NCBI RefSeq assembly: GCF_035046485.1
Contig: NC_085138.1
Span: 6,075,409-6,139,408, forward strand
Direction: 5' to 3'
Source: Aedes albopictus
Taxonomy: Eukaryota > Arthropoda > Insecta > Diptera > Culicidae
Length of the DNA stretch: 64,000 bases
In this document: positions 44,885-55,935 of the stretch, piece by piece
Numbering within the stretch: the stretch's first letter is position 1
How the letters are laid out: each line of letters opens with the position of its first letter
Notes under the pieces: model-generated
What the model saw: only the letters and a program-made list of their open reading frames with translations
Database searches by the model: none
Told to the model about the DNA's origin: nothing
Program-made: the position numbers and the translations under genes

Positions 44885-45561
44885 TGTGTTCGCGAACATA
44901 CGCTCCCAACGATGGCAGCATCATGCTATGCTGCGCGACCAACACCAACCATCGCATCGGAACCGTCACCAAGCATCGTCACGAGGCACCCGAGCCGACG
45001 GAACAGCTGCGATTAACAACGAGAGAGTGAGTGCCGTGAGATCCTGTCGTGAGTGCAGCGGAGAACCCCACCGTCGCAGCCGTCGTCATCGTCATCATCA
45101 TCGACTGTCGTCGCTCTGCAGCTAGCGTGATGATGGTTCCCAAAACGTCGCGTGGGTTCTACACGCGCGTGGAACCTTCCACGTGATTCTGGAAAATTAA
45201 ATGTTTGGTATAAATATGCGACCCGCTCGCAGTAGCGAGTCAGTTGAATTCCAAAAGTGAACAAGTTACAAGCGTTCGCGAGGCTTGAACATCGCGAAGT
45301 GAAATAATCCAAAAGTGTAAATAGTATGCAGTTAGAGAATAAAGTAGTGAAAGTGTTAAAGTGATTAAGTGTTTCCCTCCCTATCCGAAATCCCTGTTCT
45401 CTACTGCCGTGCCTTACAGTCCAGTGCTTCGTGCCTAAATATTCTTGTGTTCATTGCCGAACAGTATGTCCACGCATCCTTCCTCCCCTGTAGATTCAAG
45501 AAGTGATCCGATTTAAAATAAATATTCATTGAAATCGAATCATTTCAAAGAGTCATCTTTG
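44885..45561 (+). repeat. Putative solo LTR inside the LINE remnant
   Basis: It starts TGTGTTCGCG and lies between two copies of CGGTA (44880-44884, 45562-45566). It carries a complete core promoter and AATAAA signals (about 45340 and 45518). The right end (TCATCTTTG) is not the canonical CA, so the exact boundary is uncertain. An alternative is a host promoter captured in the remnant. Confidence 0.35.
45209..45246 (+). promoter_or_regulatory. TATA-Inr core promoter
   Basis: TATAAATA at 45209-45216 is followed by TCAGTTG at 45240-45246. The distance from the TATA T to the Inr A is 33 bp, the normal arthropod spacing. The downstream sequence is a plausible 5' leader with AATAAA about 95 nt on, as in an LTR R-U5. 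Confidence 0.6.
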
Positions 45562-45825
45562 CGGTAAACGCTGCGCAGTAGGCCTGGCCGCTTTGATGCT
45601 TGTGTCATATCTTCGATATGCTGCAATCATCAATATTGACAAGAAAAATAATCGGGCGTAATCTAACCTGATTATTTTCCAGGATGCTTTCTTGTACTGG
45701 CTGCGCATGTGTTAGATTAGATTAGATTAGACTATTTAGAAGTTTAAATAATAATGAATAATAAAAACTAACTCTTTTATGCAATTCGATAATCATATTA
45801 TTCCTATATGTACAGTCAGAATTCG

Positions 45826-46957
45826 TTAAGGACAAGGTATTTGGAGTACATTGCTCAAATTTTCTAGAGCACCGTTTTTTAGAACCGGTGAACGGGTATG
45901 GCTGTAAATGCATCACGCTGATTGTTCAGTGGCTGTCATCAGCGTGATGCATTTTGATCCAGATCCGTTCAACGGTTCTAGAAAACGGGGCTCTAGAAAA
46001 TTTGAGCTACAGGGGATGGCCAAAATGTTTGGGATAGGCAACTTTTTTTTCTCTCACAAAAAAGTTCAACATGCTATAACTTTTCATAGAGTGCATCAAA
46101 AAATCTCAAATTTTGACTGTTTGTCAACCTACTATATGTGCATCATTGGTACAAATTTGGGCTCGATTGATTCATCTTCCACAAAGTTAGAACCGTTCGG
46201 GTAAAACACTATTTTTTCGACAACTATTTTTTGAGCTGTCATATCTCGGAAACCAGTAAAACGAATTGAATGAAATTTTGAACGTACACTAACAATATAC
46301 AAATGCTTCAAACTATCAAAACATAGATTCATTTTGAACGTTGAAAAAAGTTATCAAGGATAGACATTTTTTGGATTTTTCTCGAAAAAAATGTTGGTTT
46401 TTTACGTAAATGTCAGTAAATTTTAGTGTTGATGTCCAAAGATTTTTCACTTCTGTACTCAAGTTATCTTTAATCAGATATATTAGAGCCAACTTAGCTT
46501 AAAAGAAGAACACATTTAGTAATTTTTGTGTGGCATAGTAAATTTGAATTATTTTCCTCTATATGGGTAAAAATTTCAATCCGGTATAATTTAATTCGCC
46601 GTGAAGAAATATTACTTTTTATAACGTTGTATTAAGTATCAATATACTGTTGATAAACGTATAAAAATTAATTTAATTCGGTTCACTGGTTTCCGAGATA
46701 TGACAGCTCAAAAATGAGTTTTCTAACAAATAGTGTTTTACCCGAACGGTTATAACTTCGTGATGAACAATTCAATCAAGCCCAAATTTGTACCAATGAT
46801 GCACATATAACAGGTTGATAAACAGTCAAAATTTGAGATTTTTTGCTGCACTCTATGAAAAGTTACAGCATGTTGAATTTTTTTGTGGTAAAAAAAAGTT
46901 GCTTATCCCAAACATTTTGGCCACCCCCTGTATGTACTCCAAATACCTTGTCCTTAA
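45826..46957. mobile_element. Palindromic MITE interrupted by a second palindromic element
   Basis: The outer ends TTAAGGACAAGGTATTTGGA (45826) and its complement (to 46957) form one palindrome. Its arms include 'gctcaaattttctagagc' and its complement, with a short loop near 45925. Removing 46010-46932 leaves a palindrome of about 210 bp. Confidence 0.85.
46010..46930. mobile_element. 921-bp palindromic element, TA target
   Basis: Ends CAGGGGATGGCCAAAATGTT and the complement of CAGGGGGTGGCCAAAATGTT, arms of about 250 bp, flanked by TA (46008-46009 and 46931-46932). Both arms contain the phrase 'tatctcggaaaccagt'. It has no transposase; a Tc1/mariner-type non-autonomous element is likely. Confidence 0.85.
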
Positions 46958-46984
46958 ACACGGTGAGAACTTTTTGAAACATGA

Positions 46985-47870
46985 AAAAATCTGTAAAAGA
47001 GTTCTTGAAAGAAGTCCTGGAGCAATCTTGATTAATTAATGCTATTTCATAAAAGTTCCGCAAATAATTTTGAATGATCCCCTGGTGATGTTGATAAAGA
47101 AATCTTTGGAAGAACTCTTAAAGAAATCCTTGGAATTTGCTCAGGAAATCTTAATAGAAACATTGAAGTAATTCCTGCTGACCTTATCCAAAATTGTGGA
47201 AGACATCTTTGAAGTTATCATCCGCAAAGAAGAACACGTTGAGGAATTCCTTAATCATTGCCAATTCTTGGAAAGATTCCTTGGTAAATTAGAGACGAAC
47301 CAGCCAAGGGCTGAAAGTCTCTTTAATAAAGACAAATCAATCAATCCTTGGTAAATACATTAAGAAATCTCTTGAAAAATCCTTGGAGCAAGCAAGCAGA
47401 AATGGTTAATGATATTTTAGCAGTAACCTCAACAACACTTTAATGATGGAGTACTAAAAAAGTGAAACAGTGAAAACAAATTATGATGGAATAAAACAAA
47501 GCATCTATGATGAAATTCCTAAATAAATTCGGAGAGGAATTGGAGTCCCAATTCAAATATTGATTTTTTTAAAGACATTCTTGGAGATTGTTTTTATCAA
47601 GAAAATCACGTAAGAATTCCTTGAAGAATCATTGTAAAGTTTTCTACAGAACTCCTTGGGAAAATTAATAATGGTTTTTTTGCAATATCTGGGGGATTCA
47701 TTAGAAGAATTCATGATTGAATGCTGATGAAATTTCTGAAGGAACCATTGAAAAAAAAAGACCTGAAGGAATTTTAGAGAAATTCTTTAAAAAAATCTTG
47801 AAGAAATTCCTTGAGTAATTCTTAACAAAATCTTGTAGGAACCCTATGGGGAATTTACTAATTGACGAAC
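46985..47870. repeat. Degenerate GGAATTCC/GAAATCCTTGG repeat
   Basis: Repeated 'gaaatccttgga / ggaattcctt' words over nearly 900 bp, the same class as 10160-10735 but more diverged. It is interrupted by the tail hairpin at 47292. Confidence 0.7.
47292..47345 (+). repeat. Retroposon 3'-tail hairpin, copy C
   Basis: GAGACGAACCAGCC-AA is followed by GGGCTGAAAGTCTC (47292-47321), then TTTAATAAAGAC and an (AATC)n-like tail. The outer stem GAGAC/GTCTC differs from copy A by one compensatory pair. Confidence 0.65.
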
Positions 47871-47879
47871 AAAAAACTC

Positions 47880-49640
47880 GGAGAACAGTGTGAAGAAGCA
47901 CATTTTGTTTAGTATACTCTTTTTATTCTTGAATTTTGACTGAATTTCACACAGCAAATCTTGTCCCATATGAAATATCCCACCTCAAAGTAGACAAAGA
48001 AATCTACGGACAAAATTACAATAAACCATAAAAGTACGGAACGGCTTTCGGGGAAATAGTTTTCGACGAAATGCCACACAGTTGCGTCCACCTTCCTCGC
48101 CGTTCGACGTTACTGCGAAGTAAACTATTTCCAAAGCCCTGCGAGGAATGGAGCAAGCCCCAAGAATGCCGTAGCATAGGAACCCATGTTGCTGCCGGCA
48201 ACGGCATGCCGAAATTATCAAAAACCACAGCCTACTACGTGTTGTATGGTCGGTCGTTGCATATTCACACACACTCTCGTCGCCCTCCATATGATTGACG
48301 TTATGAGCGGTTTCTTCGGTCGTCGCCTGCTGCGCTCCATTCTTGCGAGAAGGCGTCGCGTCAACCGTCTAAGAATCTATATCCGACGAAAGCACGGTCG
48401 CTGAAGAGAGTGAAGAACTATTCTGCGGTCTACGTCTAGGACTTTGTTCCCGATGGCCCCGCGGGTACGAGTAAAGCTATTTGCAATTGGCAATTTATGC
48501 GCTGAATATGTAATATCACCCCGGTCGTCGTGTCGTTGCGTTGTTTGGTACCCGCCTCCGCCAGAGGGATCCGGAGGGGTTCGACCGCTCCTGTCAACGA
48601 ACGGTTTAGCAAACATCCACGGCTCACTCACAGAGCAGAGCACAACAGTTCGGCTCGTTCGTTGAAGTGGATGAATGGATTGAATATGGAAATGAGCAGT
48701 CACTCGATGATGGCCTTCTTCCGAAGGGAGAGGTGGAAGCGGGTTGAAGATCTACACTCCAGGGCAGGGCGAATTTTGCTCAGTTTTTATGTTCGTATGA
48801 CTAATGGCAATTGACGGGCCCTTGCGTTGTGGTGGTTAGGGGAACTCTTTGTGTTGAGAAGGCGGGAACAATTTTCGCTGGGGAAGTGTAGGAATTTGAT
48901 TTAATCTAATCGCACATCGTGATGTCCGGTAAATTCGTGGAATTGGGACAGCTCTACGGAGGGAGTGGGGATGACAGGCGTAGCCGCAGTAACGGAAGTC
49001 TTGGTAATTTATTTCATTATTAGAGGTTCTTGTCCGATCCAGGCCGGAATATAAATGAAGGAAAACGTGATTCCGGCGGTTGAACCTTGTACGGAACTCA
49101 TTTCGTATAAGTAGAACAAAGAACCCCTTCGTGGAATCGAAACAGAAATCATTGTTCTTCGCCGACACAACTTTCGATCAAATAAACTTCACGCCATATA
49201 AAAACTTCCTCTTTGAATATATCATGAAAAATGTTACGTCTGCCGAGGAAAAAGAGATCAAAAATCAAACAAGAAACTAATCCACTTCATGGCAGCACCC
49301 GCCTTCGCCATAAAACTAAGTTTAATGCAGCAAAAGTTATCAAAATCTAATCAACTCTTGCCAGCCAGCGCCAACTTCGATTTTTACCGCTCACTCGTCT
49401 CAGCTCGTTTGCAGTAGTGCGCCGCCACCATAAAAATCAGCGACAACCACCTTCTTCAAACACGTCGCGTAGTTTGCTTGGATCACGTGGGCTTGAATAT
49501 GAGAGAAATCAGGGGATAAAATGTTCCAGTCTTAAAATTGTCTGAAAATTATGTTTTTTTATTGCCTGCAATTAAAAAAAAAGTATTACCTTAATTCAAA
49601 ACATAAGACAAATAACGACACAAGTGTTGCATGTCACAAA
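47880..49640. other. GC-richer non-repetitive stretch, gene status unresolved
   Basis: 48060-48830 has elevated GC and CpG and several overlapping short frames on both strands. Examples are 47985-48290 minus, with a good acceptor 'ctccattcctcgcag' near 48150 followed by ALEIVYFAVTSNGEEGGRNC, and a basic plus-strand frame ending at 48404 (RRRVNRLRIYIRRKHGR). None is recognisable. This could be a host 5' UTR or promoter with a small exon. 48830-49640 holds nothing I can name. Confidence 0.35.
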
Positions 49641-49651
49641 AACTTCACATT

Positions 49652-49907
49652 TCAGGCCAAACATTTCAATAGGTCCTATCTGCATTTGAGAGGCTCTCTT
49701 TGTTCACTTTCTCTTTCAATCAATACAATGTAATGATACACTTTTCAACTACTTTTGCAGTACAAATCGAAAGACGATTGTTTTGACCATCGTTCTATGC
49801 AAGAAGACAATCATAATTCAAATAAACAGCTGAGATATTGACGAAAGAGAGGGAACCAAAGAGAGCCTCTCTTCTGTAGATTGGACCTTTAGAAATGTTT
49901 GGCCTGA
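49652..49907. mobile_element. 256-bp MITE
   Basis: Perfect 16-bp ends TCAGGCCAAACATTTC (49652-49667) and the complement (49892-49907). Complementarity continues inward through 'gagaggctctctttg' with mismatches. No ORF. Confidence 0.75.
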
Positions 49908-49987
49908 TTTCCACACAACTAATTTCAACAACTATTAACATAAATGTTAGGGACTCCTGAAGAAGACACACACCAAATATCGAAACG

Positions 49988-50506
49988 ATGGCAGAATATT
50001 GTACGTCGTTAGTTCAACAAAAACTGCGTAGAAAAAAAACTATGAGTCGAATCATCAAAGAGTACATTTCACCCCTCTCACATCATACACACATCCGCTC
50101 ACGAGTACTCGTTCTGCATTCTTTCCGTGTGGAGGCGACATCGCATTATACAGAGGATGAAGCTTCCGTCATCGTCGATGTCGATAGGCGGCAGAGCCTA
50201 CTTCGATCATCGACCGACACAGCCACGGGCATGCTGATTTCAAAGTCGAATGACGACAGCGATGTGGGAAAAGAAGGTATAACAAATAACAAAAAAAAGC
50301 GAACTTGTACCAACCTCTTGCTCATCACGTTTTCGAATCCTATAGGCCTCTCCTCGAGCAGGAGTCCGAAAACCCAGAGGTATCAATTCGACTCGGAGTA
50401 CAAAAAAGTTTGTTGCTTTGTTCTACCTGAAAGAAAGAGTTTTTGGTTGCAACTTGAAAGTGGAAACTGTGACGAGGGAAATCGATTTTCAACATTTTCC
50501 CACTGA
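49988..50506 (+). CDS. Unrecognised 172-codon ORF, doubtful
   Basis: ATG-initiated frame, hydrophilic and Ser-rich, with no domain I recognise. The DNA around its start ('ctgaagaagacacacaccaaatatcgaaacgatgg') reads like the 3' UTR wording of mosquito retroelements, so the frame is probably chance. Overlapping minus-strand frames exist at 50340-50651. Confidence 0.15.
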   Translation: MAEYCTSLVQQKLRRKKTMSRIIKEYISPLSHHTHIRSRVLVLHSFRVEATSHYTEDEASVIVDVDRRQSLLRSSTDTATGMLISKSNDDSDVGKEGITNNKKKRTCTNLLLITFSNPIGLSSSRSPKTQRYQFDSEYKKVCCFVLPERKSFWLQLESGNCDEGNRFSTFSH

Positions 50507-50879
50507 CAATCAAGTTTTGAAGGTGACTGGTGCTTTGCATTCGGCAGAGGACTACCACCAGGTGTGATACATAAAGAGAATTTGATAACCAATAAAATGA
50601 ATTATTTGCTACACGTGTTTTCAAAGCTGATAAGTACACAGGGTCAAACATTTGACAAGGAAAGAACTTCCTAAATTATTATATACGTCGCCTCCGGTGG
50701 AATGTGCTTCGGCGCACACGTCTATTTCAGACAGCGAAAATACAATGTTCTTCTATATATGTATGTTCGTATGGTCGTAGCCATCGCTAGAATTAGACAC
50801 GGATTAAAACAAAAGCCGTTTCTCTTCCTTTCAATTTTCATCACAGCATAGTGCCAATCTATCATTTTTTCGCATTCCT

Positions 50880-51640
50880 ACAGGAATTCCGAGAAAATCT
50901 CCTGAAGGAATTCCCTCTTTTGGAATCTCCGAAGAAACTCTTGAAAAATACCAAAGGGAACTTCTGAAGAAATTCGGAATAAGCCCCTGGAAGAATCTCA
51001 GAAGGAGCTCCTGGAGGAATCTATGAGTGGGATTTCTGGAGGAATATCAGAACTCATTTCTGAAAAAAAAACTCAGAATGGATTGCTGGAGTTATTTCGG
51101 AATGCATTCTTGAGAGAAACCCGGAACGTATTCCTGAAGGAATCTCGGAACGAATTACTTGAGGAATTCTGGGAAACTTTTGGAGAAATCCCGAAACTCG
51201 TGGAGGTCCTGCCGAAATTCCAGGTAGAATTCCCGAAAGAATCTCGGAATGCATTCTTGGAAGAATCTCGGAACGGAATTCCTGGAGTAATCGTGAAGCT
51301 CCAGGAAGAATCTCAGAAGAAATCCCTGTAGGCCCTTAACACAAAAAAACGCGGGGCGAATCCCTGAAGGACTTGATGAAAAAAAAAACCGGATGAAACA
51401 TTAGGGATCTCAGAATAAAAACTTCTGAAAGAATTTCAGGAGCAGCTCCCTGAGTAATTCAAGTAAGAATTCATGGAAAAAGAAAACCTGAAATCGCGTA
51501 AAAAAAAATCTCAAGACGAATCCCGGAAGGAGTTCCTGAGCAATCCTGGAAGAAGGTGTTGATGAAATCTCGAATAGAATTTCTGGAGTAATCCCAAAAG
51601 TTATTTCTGGAAGAAATCTAGAAGGGGGAACCACACCAGC
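50880..51640. repeat. Degenerate GGAATTCCTGGA repeat
   Basis: 'ggaattcctgaagg / gaatctcggaac / ggaggaatc' words repeat at about 12-15 bp spacing. Frames in it (EESRNAFLEESRNGI) are repeat artefacts. Confidence 0.8.
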
Positions 51641-51784
51641 AGTTTCTGCAAAAAAAAAAAAACGAAACCATTTTCTACCGCGTAAACAATTCAGAAGATA
51701 CCCTGATCCTGATCCATACTCTACATGTGTACGAAAACTGATTTTAAAAATATTGCTTCGTTATTTAATAAAAAATCAAAAACC

Positions 51785-51981
51785 ATAAAAATGAGGAAAT
51801 GCTTCCAGTTTCGCCTTAATTGAAGGGCTTTCGTTGCCTACCATTGCATGAATTAGTATATTGTGAGACAAGTACAATGATGCCAAGGGAGTCGAGAAAA
51901 TTTTACCGACTGGAACAGGAATCGAACCTGCCGTCTCCGGATTGGTGATCCGTAGCCTTAATCACTAGGCTAACTGGAGAC
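51785..51981 (-). mobile_element. tRNA-derived SINE
   Basis: The minus strand starts GTCTCCAGTTAGCCTAGTGA (A-box region), has a complete anticodon-arm-like CGGATCACCAATCCG and the B box GGTTCGATTCC. It continues as a non-tRNA body (gacaagtacaatg... in reverse) to about 51785. The folded head resembles a tRNA with a Gly-type loop (ACC). From memory this head-body combination is dispersed in culicine genomes; Gecko is a possible name but unverified. Confidence 0.75.
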
Positions 51982-51984
51982 ACA

Positions 51985-52503
51985 TGTAAACAAAGAAAAA
52001 AGATATTCACATCAGGCGCTGAATTTTGTTGAGGACTACTTGATCACTCATCTTTGGAGATGATTTGTAAAAAAATACCCGGATTTTTCACGTTTTCGAA
52101 ATGCTCAATGTATGAGTTGCTATGGGAACAGCGAACTTCCCCTTCGATTTTCTCCGTTCGTGGATTTTGTTAGATACGCTGTTTGGTAAAATTAGGCTTG
52201 ACTTACTTAATTCAGTAGAATTTTGCAATTCGCGTAGTACGAACAGCATCCTTACCATGATCCCAGAATAAATCCCACAATGCCATGGAATGGAATGGAA
52301 TCTCACAATTTGGATTTTACCCATAAATACACCCCAAAATTATTAATTGACACATTAACCATTTGCGCGCCAACCATACACTCATATCTCAGTTATGGGT
52401 CACACACAATTATGAGTCACTTTGCACTTTAATAGATAAATTCCAATTAATTACAATTAATTTGCTAATTTGTTCTGTTTCACTATATGTATCGCACACA
52501 GGC
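51985..52503. other. AT-rich stretch, nothing recognised
   Basis: No supported gene or repeat. It ends at the poly-A end of the LINE. Confidence 0.5.
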
Positions 52504-52640
52504 TTTTTTTTTTTCAATTTTTACTGTTTATTTACTGTTTAAAAAGCATTCACAAAAACATTACAAAGTATTACAAAATATACAAAGATGTTTTTAAAGC
52601 TAATCTTAATCCTAATTCTTAACAAAAATCTGTATTTATT

Positions 52641-55600
52641 TCAACAGATGTTAAGATTATTTCCAAAATGATTACTAAATAATTTTTTACTGTTCCATCT
52701 AGTGTCTCTTATTATTTTTTGAAATTGAAACAAGCTTGGATTTCTATGATGATTTACATTATAAGCAATAGCTTCGCAAACTAACCATATTGCTGCCTTA
52801 AACTTTCTATTCTGCTTCCCTACTCTCTTATAAAGCAGTAGATGGGGAGATTTTATCTCAATTTTGAATCTATTCCTAATTATTCCCGATACCCACAACC
52901 ATATTTTTGAAGTTTTTGTACAATTAATTATTCTGTGCAAATTGTTATCCGGTTTACCACATACATCGCAATTGAAATTGTCTACATTCGCTATATTGTT
53001 GAACATTTTTATATTATTTGGAACTATATCATTGAATATCTCATAAAGTGCAGATCTTGTTGACAAAGTTAGAAAATTTTGATTTATATTTTCCCAAATT
53101 TCACTCCATAGAATCTGTGGATACTTTTCCTCTACTTTGACTTTTATGTTAATTTCATCAATCAGGTAACTGTATATTTGTTTGTTTGTTACTAAGTGAG
53201 ACAGTTCTTTTATATCCTTTGCTCTTGAAATATATCTCTGAGTATTAAGACTCAAATTTTTCAAATTACTTGTAGCAATAAAATAGTGATTGATAGTTTC
53301 ATTTCCTTTAAAAAGTAAATTCCTTATGAAAAGTGATTTACACTGGGTTTCCGGATCAAGCAAATTTAGACCTCCTTTGAGGTTGTGCAGGTACAACTGA
53401 GTTCGTTCAATTTTGAAGATTCTATGACATCCCCACAAAAAATATCCTGTATTCTTCCTAATTTGTGCAATATGCACATTACTTGGCGGCAAAATTTGTG
53501 AAACATACCACAATTTAGAAAGTATGTATGTATTTAAAACAATGACCCTCTCCAATAAATTAAGTCTTCTCGACATCTGTGCCTGTGTGGCAATATAAAT
53601 GCTTGCTATGATTTTCTTATAATTACTCTCTACCATTACTTTGTAATTGGAGTTAATGAGTAAACCAAGTATTTTCAATTCATTTTTCTCTGAAATGAGC
53701 TGAGGCCCTATCTTGCAATTGTTGAATCTCAAAAATCCAGATTTTTTTACATTTATCTTGATATCAGCAAATATTGAAAAAATTTCAATTATCTGAAAAA
53801 CAGCGTCAAATTCACAGTCGGATCTGATGAGAAGAGTCAAATCGTCAGCAAAAGCCAGAACTTTAACAAAACGCCCAGAAATTAAAATACCCGATATACT
53901 ATTATTCAAGTGTCTCATAAGCGGCTCAATATATAAGCAAAAAAGTAACATGGACAAAGGACATCCTTGTCGCACAGATCTCTTGATTCCAAAGGAAGGT
54001 GTTAAAAAACCATTTACAAGGATTCTAGAAGTCGCTTTACTGTATAACAGTCTTATGCAATTAATCAATTGTTCTGGTAGTTGAAATTTTTCCATGATTT
54101 CCCATAATCGTTTATGACAAACCATGTCAAATGCCTTTTCAAGGTCGATGCTGAGTAGAGCAAATTTAAACCTTTTTGACTGTTGTGCTTTCACAACGAG
54201 AGTACGAATGACATCAAGATTATCGGTGCAACTTTTATGTTTGATTCCAGCTGTTTGTCCTTCTTCAATCAGCTCCTCGAGGCAAATTTTTAGTCGATTG
54301 GCAATTATCTTACAAAAAAGCTTATAATCAGCATTTAGTAAACTGATTGGTCTATAGTTATTGATATCGCTTTTACTTCCTGTTTTAGGAATTAGTGTGA
54401 TAATTCCACTAGAAAAACTTTCGATTGGGACAATATTGCCCGAAAAAATGCCGTTGAAAAGTTTGAGCAAATCTTCTTTTACAATAGAGTAATGAATATG
54501 GTAAAACTCATAAGTAATGCCGTCTGGCCCGGGAGCTTTTTTCATAGTGCTATTTTTTATCGTACCTAGAAGTTCATCTTCTGTAATCGGCGTAACTAAT
54601 GCTTGTTTGGAATTTTCACTAAGGGCTCTCCTGATTGAAGTTAACATTGAAAGTGTACTATTACTGTTACCGCAATCGTCAAATTGATTCTTATAATGCT
54701 CATAAATAATTTCTTTTGTCTGACTATGGTCGCTTAATCGACCATCGCTGGTTTTCAGTTGCACACGATTGTGATTGCTATGCCTTTTAACGAATTTCGA
54801 AACCTGGTAAATACCCATTTTCTCTGCTTCCAGGATAGTGTTTGGTTGAAAGCCTGAACAAATTGATTGCAGACGCTCATTTTCCGCGTTCACGATAAGG
54901 GATTTAACTTGGAACATCTCGTCATTCACATCTTCATTATTGATCTGCCGGTTCTCTAACTCTTTCAACCTATTATACCAAACCTCTTTTTGTGCACGGT
55001 TACGTTGATTATGTTCAAAAAACTTCGAATTATAGAACTGTTTAATTTTGTTTTTAACATCAAAACACCACCACTCTGCAAAATTATTAACGTATTTTCT
55101 CCTAGCGCGCAGACTATCGTACTCTTCCGAAAACTGCAGGGATAATTCATCATCCTGCAATAAAAAGTCCTTGATCTTCCAGTAGCCTCTTCCAAAAGCC
55201 GGAATTCGCTGATTGGCATCAATTTGATAGTTAAAAAATATCGCGTGATGATCCGAAAACGGTATTGCCCTGGTATCAAATTTGCTAATTTTGGTTAAAA
55301 TTTGCTTCGATGCATAAAAGCGGTCGATCCGTGAAGCGGAGTCATTTCTAAAAAAGGTGAACTGCTTATTCTGTCCTTTAAGTTTAAGTTCAACATCTTT
55401 GAGGTCAAAAAGGTTGGTCAAGGTTTTTAAGCCTCTACTGATATTTTTGAAATTTCCACGAGTATCATCGTCCTCTAGAATGCAATTAAAGTCACCTCCT
55501 ATTATCGTGTTGGAGACTGCAGTTTTACCCATATGTTTAACTGTTTGAATTTCGAACAAATCATCACGTTCAGCTCTGTGCTGAGATCCTGCATGACCGT

Positions 55601-55898
55601 AAATATTAACGAAATTGATGTTGTCTACTACAATAGAAATAATTCTTCCAGAACGACATTTTAAGCAATCCCGCGTCTCGACCGATTTACGTACCAAAAT
55701 GGCCGTACCAGAACTAGTTCCATTCCGATTTACGAAGGCTTCATAAGATGGCAAAAAAGAAAAATCATCAAATGCAACTTCCTGTAGAAACACTACGTCG
55801 AAATCGTTATTGAGCACAAACTCTTTCAATAGAGATATTTTAACGTTCACCTTGATTGAATTAATATTGATGGATGCAACTTTACGAATAAAATTCAT
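52641..55898 (-). CDS. LINE ORF2: endonuclease-reverse transcriptase
   Basis: 1085 intact codons from an ATG at 55896-55898. An N-terminal AP-like endonuclease (about 5-235) carries FLQEV (about 37-41), GGDFNC (about 133-138) and SDHHAIFF (about 213-220). RT (about 470-740) shows the fingers motif RPISLLNADYKLF, SIDLEKAFD, RQGCPLSMLLF and the catalytic FADD (about 682-685). Near residue 974 is a C-terminal zinc motif, CDVCGKPDNNLHRIINC. The motif wording (RPISLLNADYK, RQGCPLS..LF.LYIEPL) resembles the L1/Tx1 group more than Jockey or RTE. It nicks target DNA and copies the element RNA by target-primed reverse transcription. No stop or frameshift is seen, so ORF2 could still act in trans. Confidence 0.95.
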   Translation of the reverse strand: MNFIRKVASININSIKVNVKISLLKEFVLNNDFDVVFLQEVAFDDFSFLPSYEAFVNRNGTSSGTAILVRKSVETRDCLKCRSGRIISIVVDNINFVNIYGHAGSQHRAERDDLFEIQTVKHMGKTAVSNTIIGGDFNCILEDDDTRGNFKNISRGLKTLTNLFDLKDVELKLKGQNKQFTFFRNDSASRIDRFYASKQILTKISKFDTRAIPFSDHHAIFFNYQIDANQRIPAFGRGYWKIKDFLLQDDELSLQFSEEYDSLRARRKYVNNFAEWWCFDVKNKIKQFYNSKFFEHNQRNRAQKEVWYNRLKELENRQINNEDVNDEMFQVKSLIVNAENERLQSICSGFQPNTILEAEKMGIYQVSKFVKRHSNHNRVQLKTSDGRLSDHSQTKEIIYEHYKNQFDDCGNSNSTLSMLTSIRRALSENSKQALVTPITEDELLGTIKNSTMKKAPGPDGITYEFYHIHYSIVKEDLLKLFNGIFSGNIVPIESFSSGIITLIPKTGSKSDINNYRPISLLNADYKLFCKIIANRLKICLEELIEEGQTAGIKHKSCTDNLDVIRTLVVKAQQSKRFKFALLSIDLEKAFDMVCHKRLWEIMEKFQLPEQLINCIRLLYSKATSRILVNGFLTPSFGIKRSVRQGCPLSMLLFCLYIEPLMRHLNNSISGILISGRFVKVLAFADDLTLLIRSDCEFDAVFQIIEIFSIFADIKINVKKSGFLRFNNCKIGPQLISEKNELKILGLLINSNYKVMVESNYKKIIASIYIATQAQMSRRLNLLERVIVLNTYILSKLWYVSQILPPSNVHIAQIRKNTGYFLWGCHRIFKIERTQLYLHNLKGGLNLLDPETQCKSLFIRNLLFKGNETINHYFIATSNLKNLSLNTQRYISRAKDIKELSHLVTNKQIYSYLIDEINIKVKVEEKYPQILWSEIWENINQNFLTLSTRSALYEIFNDIVPNNIKMFNNIANVDNFNCDVCGKPDNNLHRIINCTKTSKIWLWVSGIIRNRFKIEIKSPHLLLYKRVGKQNRKFKAAIWLVCEAIAYNVNHHRNPSLFQFQKIIRDTRWNSKKLFSNHFGNNLNIC

Positions 55899-55935
55899 TG
55901 CTTACGTAGTATTCAAAAAAAAAAAAAAAAACCGA

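Larger units (their letters stand above)
44166..45754 (+). mobile_element. Composite LINE remnant with 24-bp target duplication
   Basis: An identical 24-bp sequence beginning ACTATTTAGAAG occurs at 44166-44189 and 45731-45754. The enclosed 1.54 kb starts with a CpG-rich 5' UTR-like stretch (ggagatcgaagtaagcatcg) and ends with a (TTAGA)n/(GATTA)n tail at 45714-45730, as seen in some I/LOA-group LINEs. A short ORF start (MDPVINIGPRDVASSIPHAD) at about 44701 stops after about 24 codons. So this is an internally deleted or interrupted LINE, not a full element. Confidence 0.65.
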
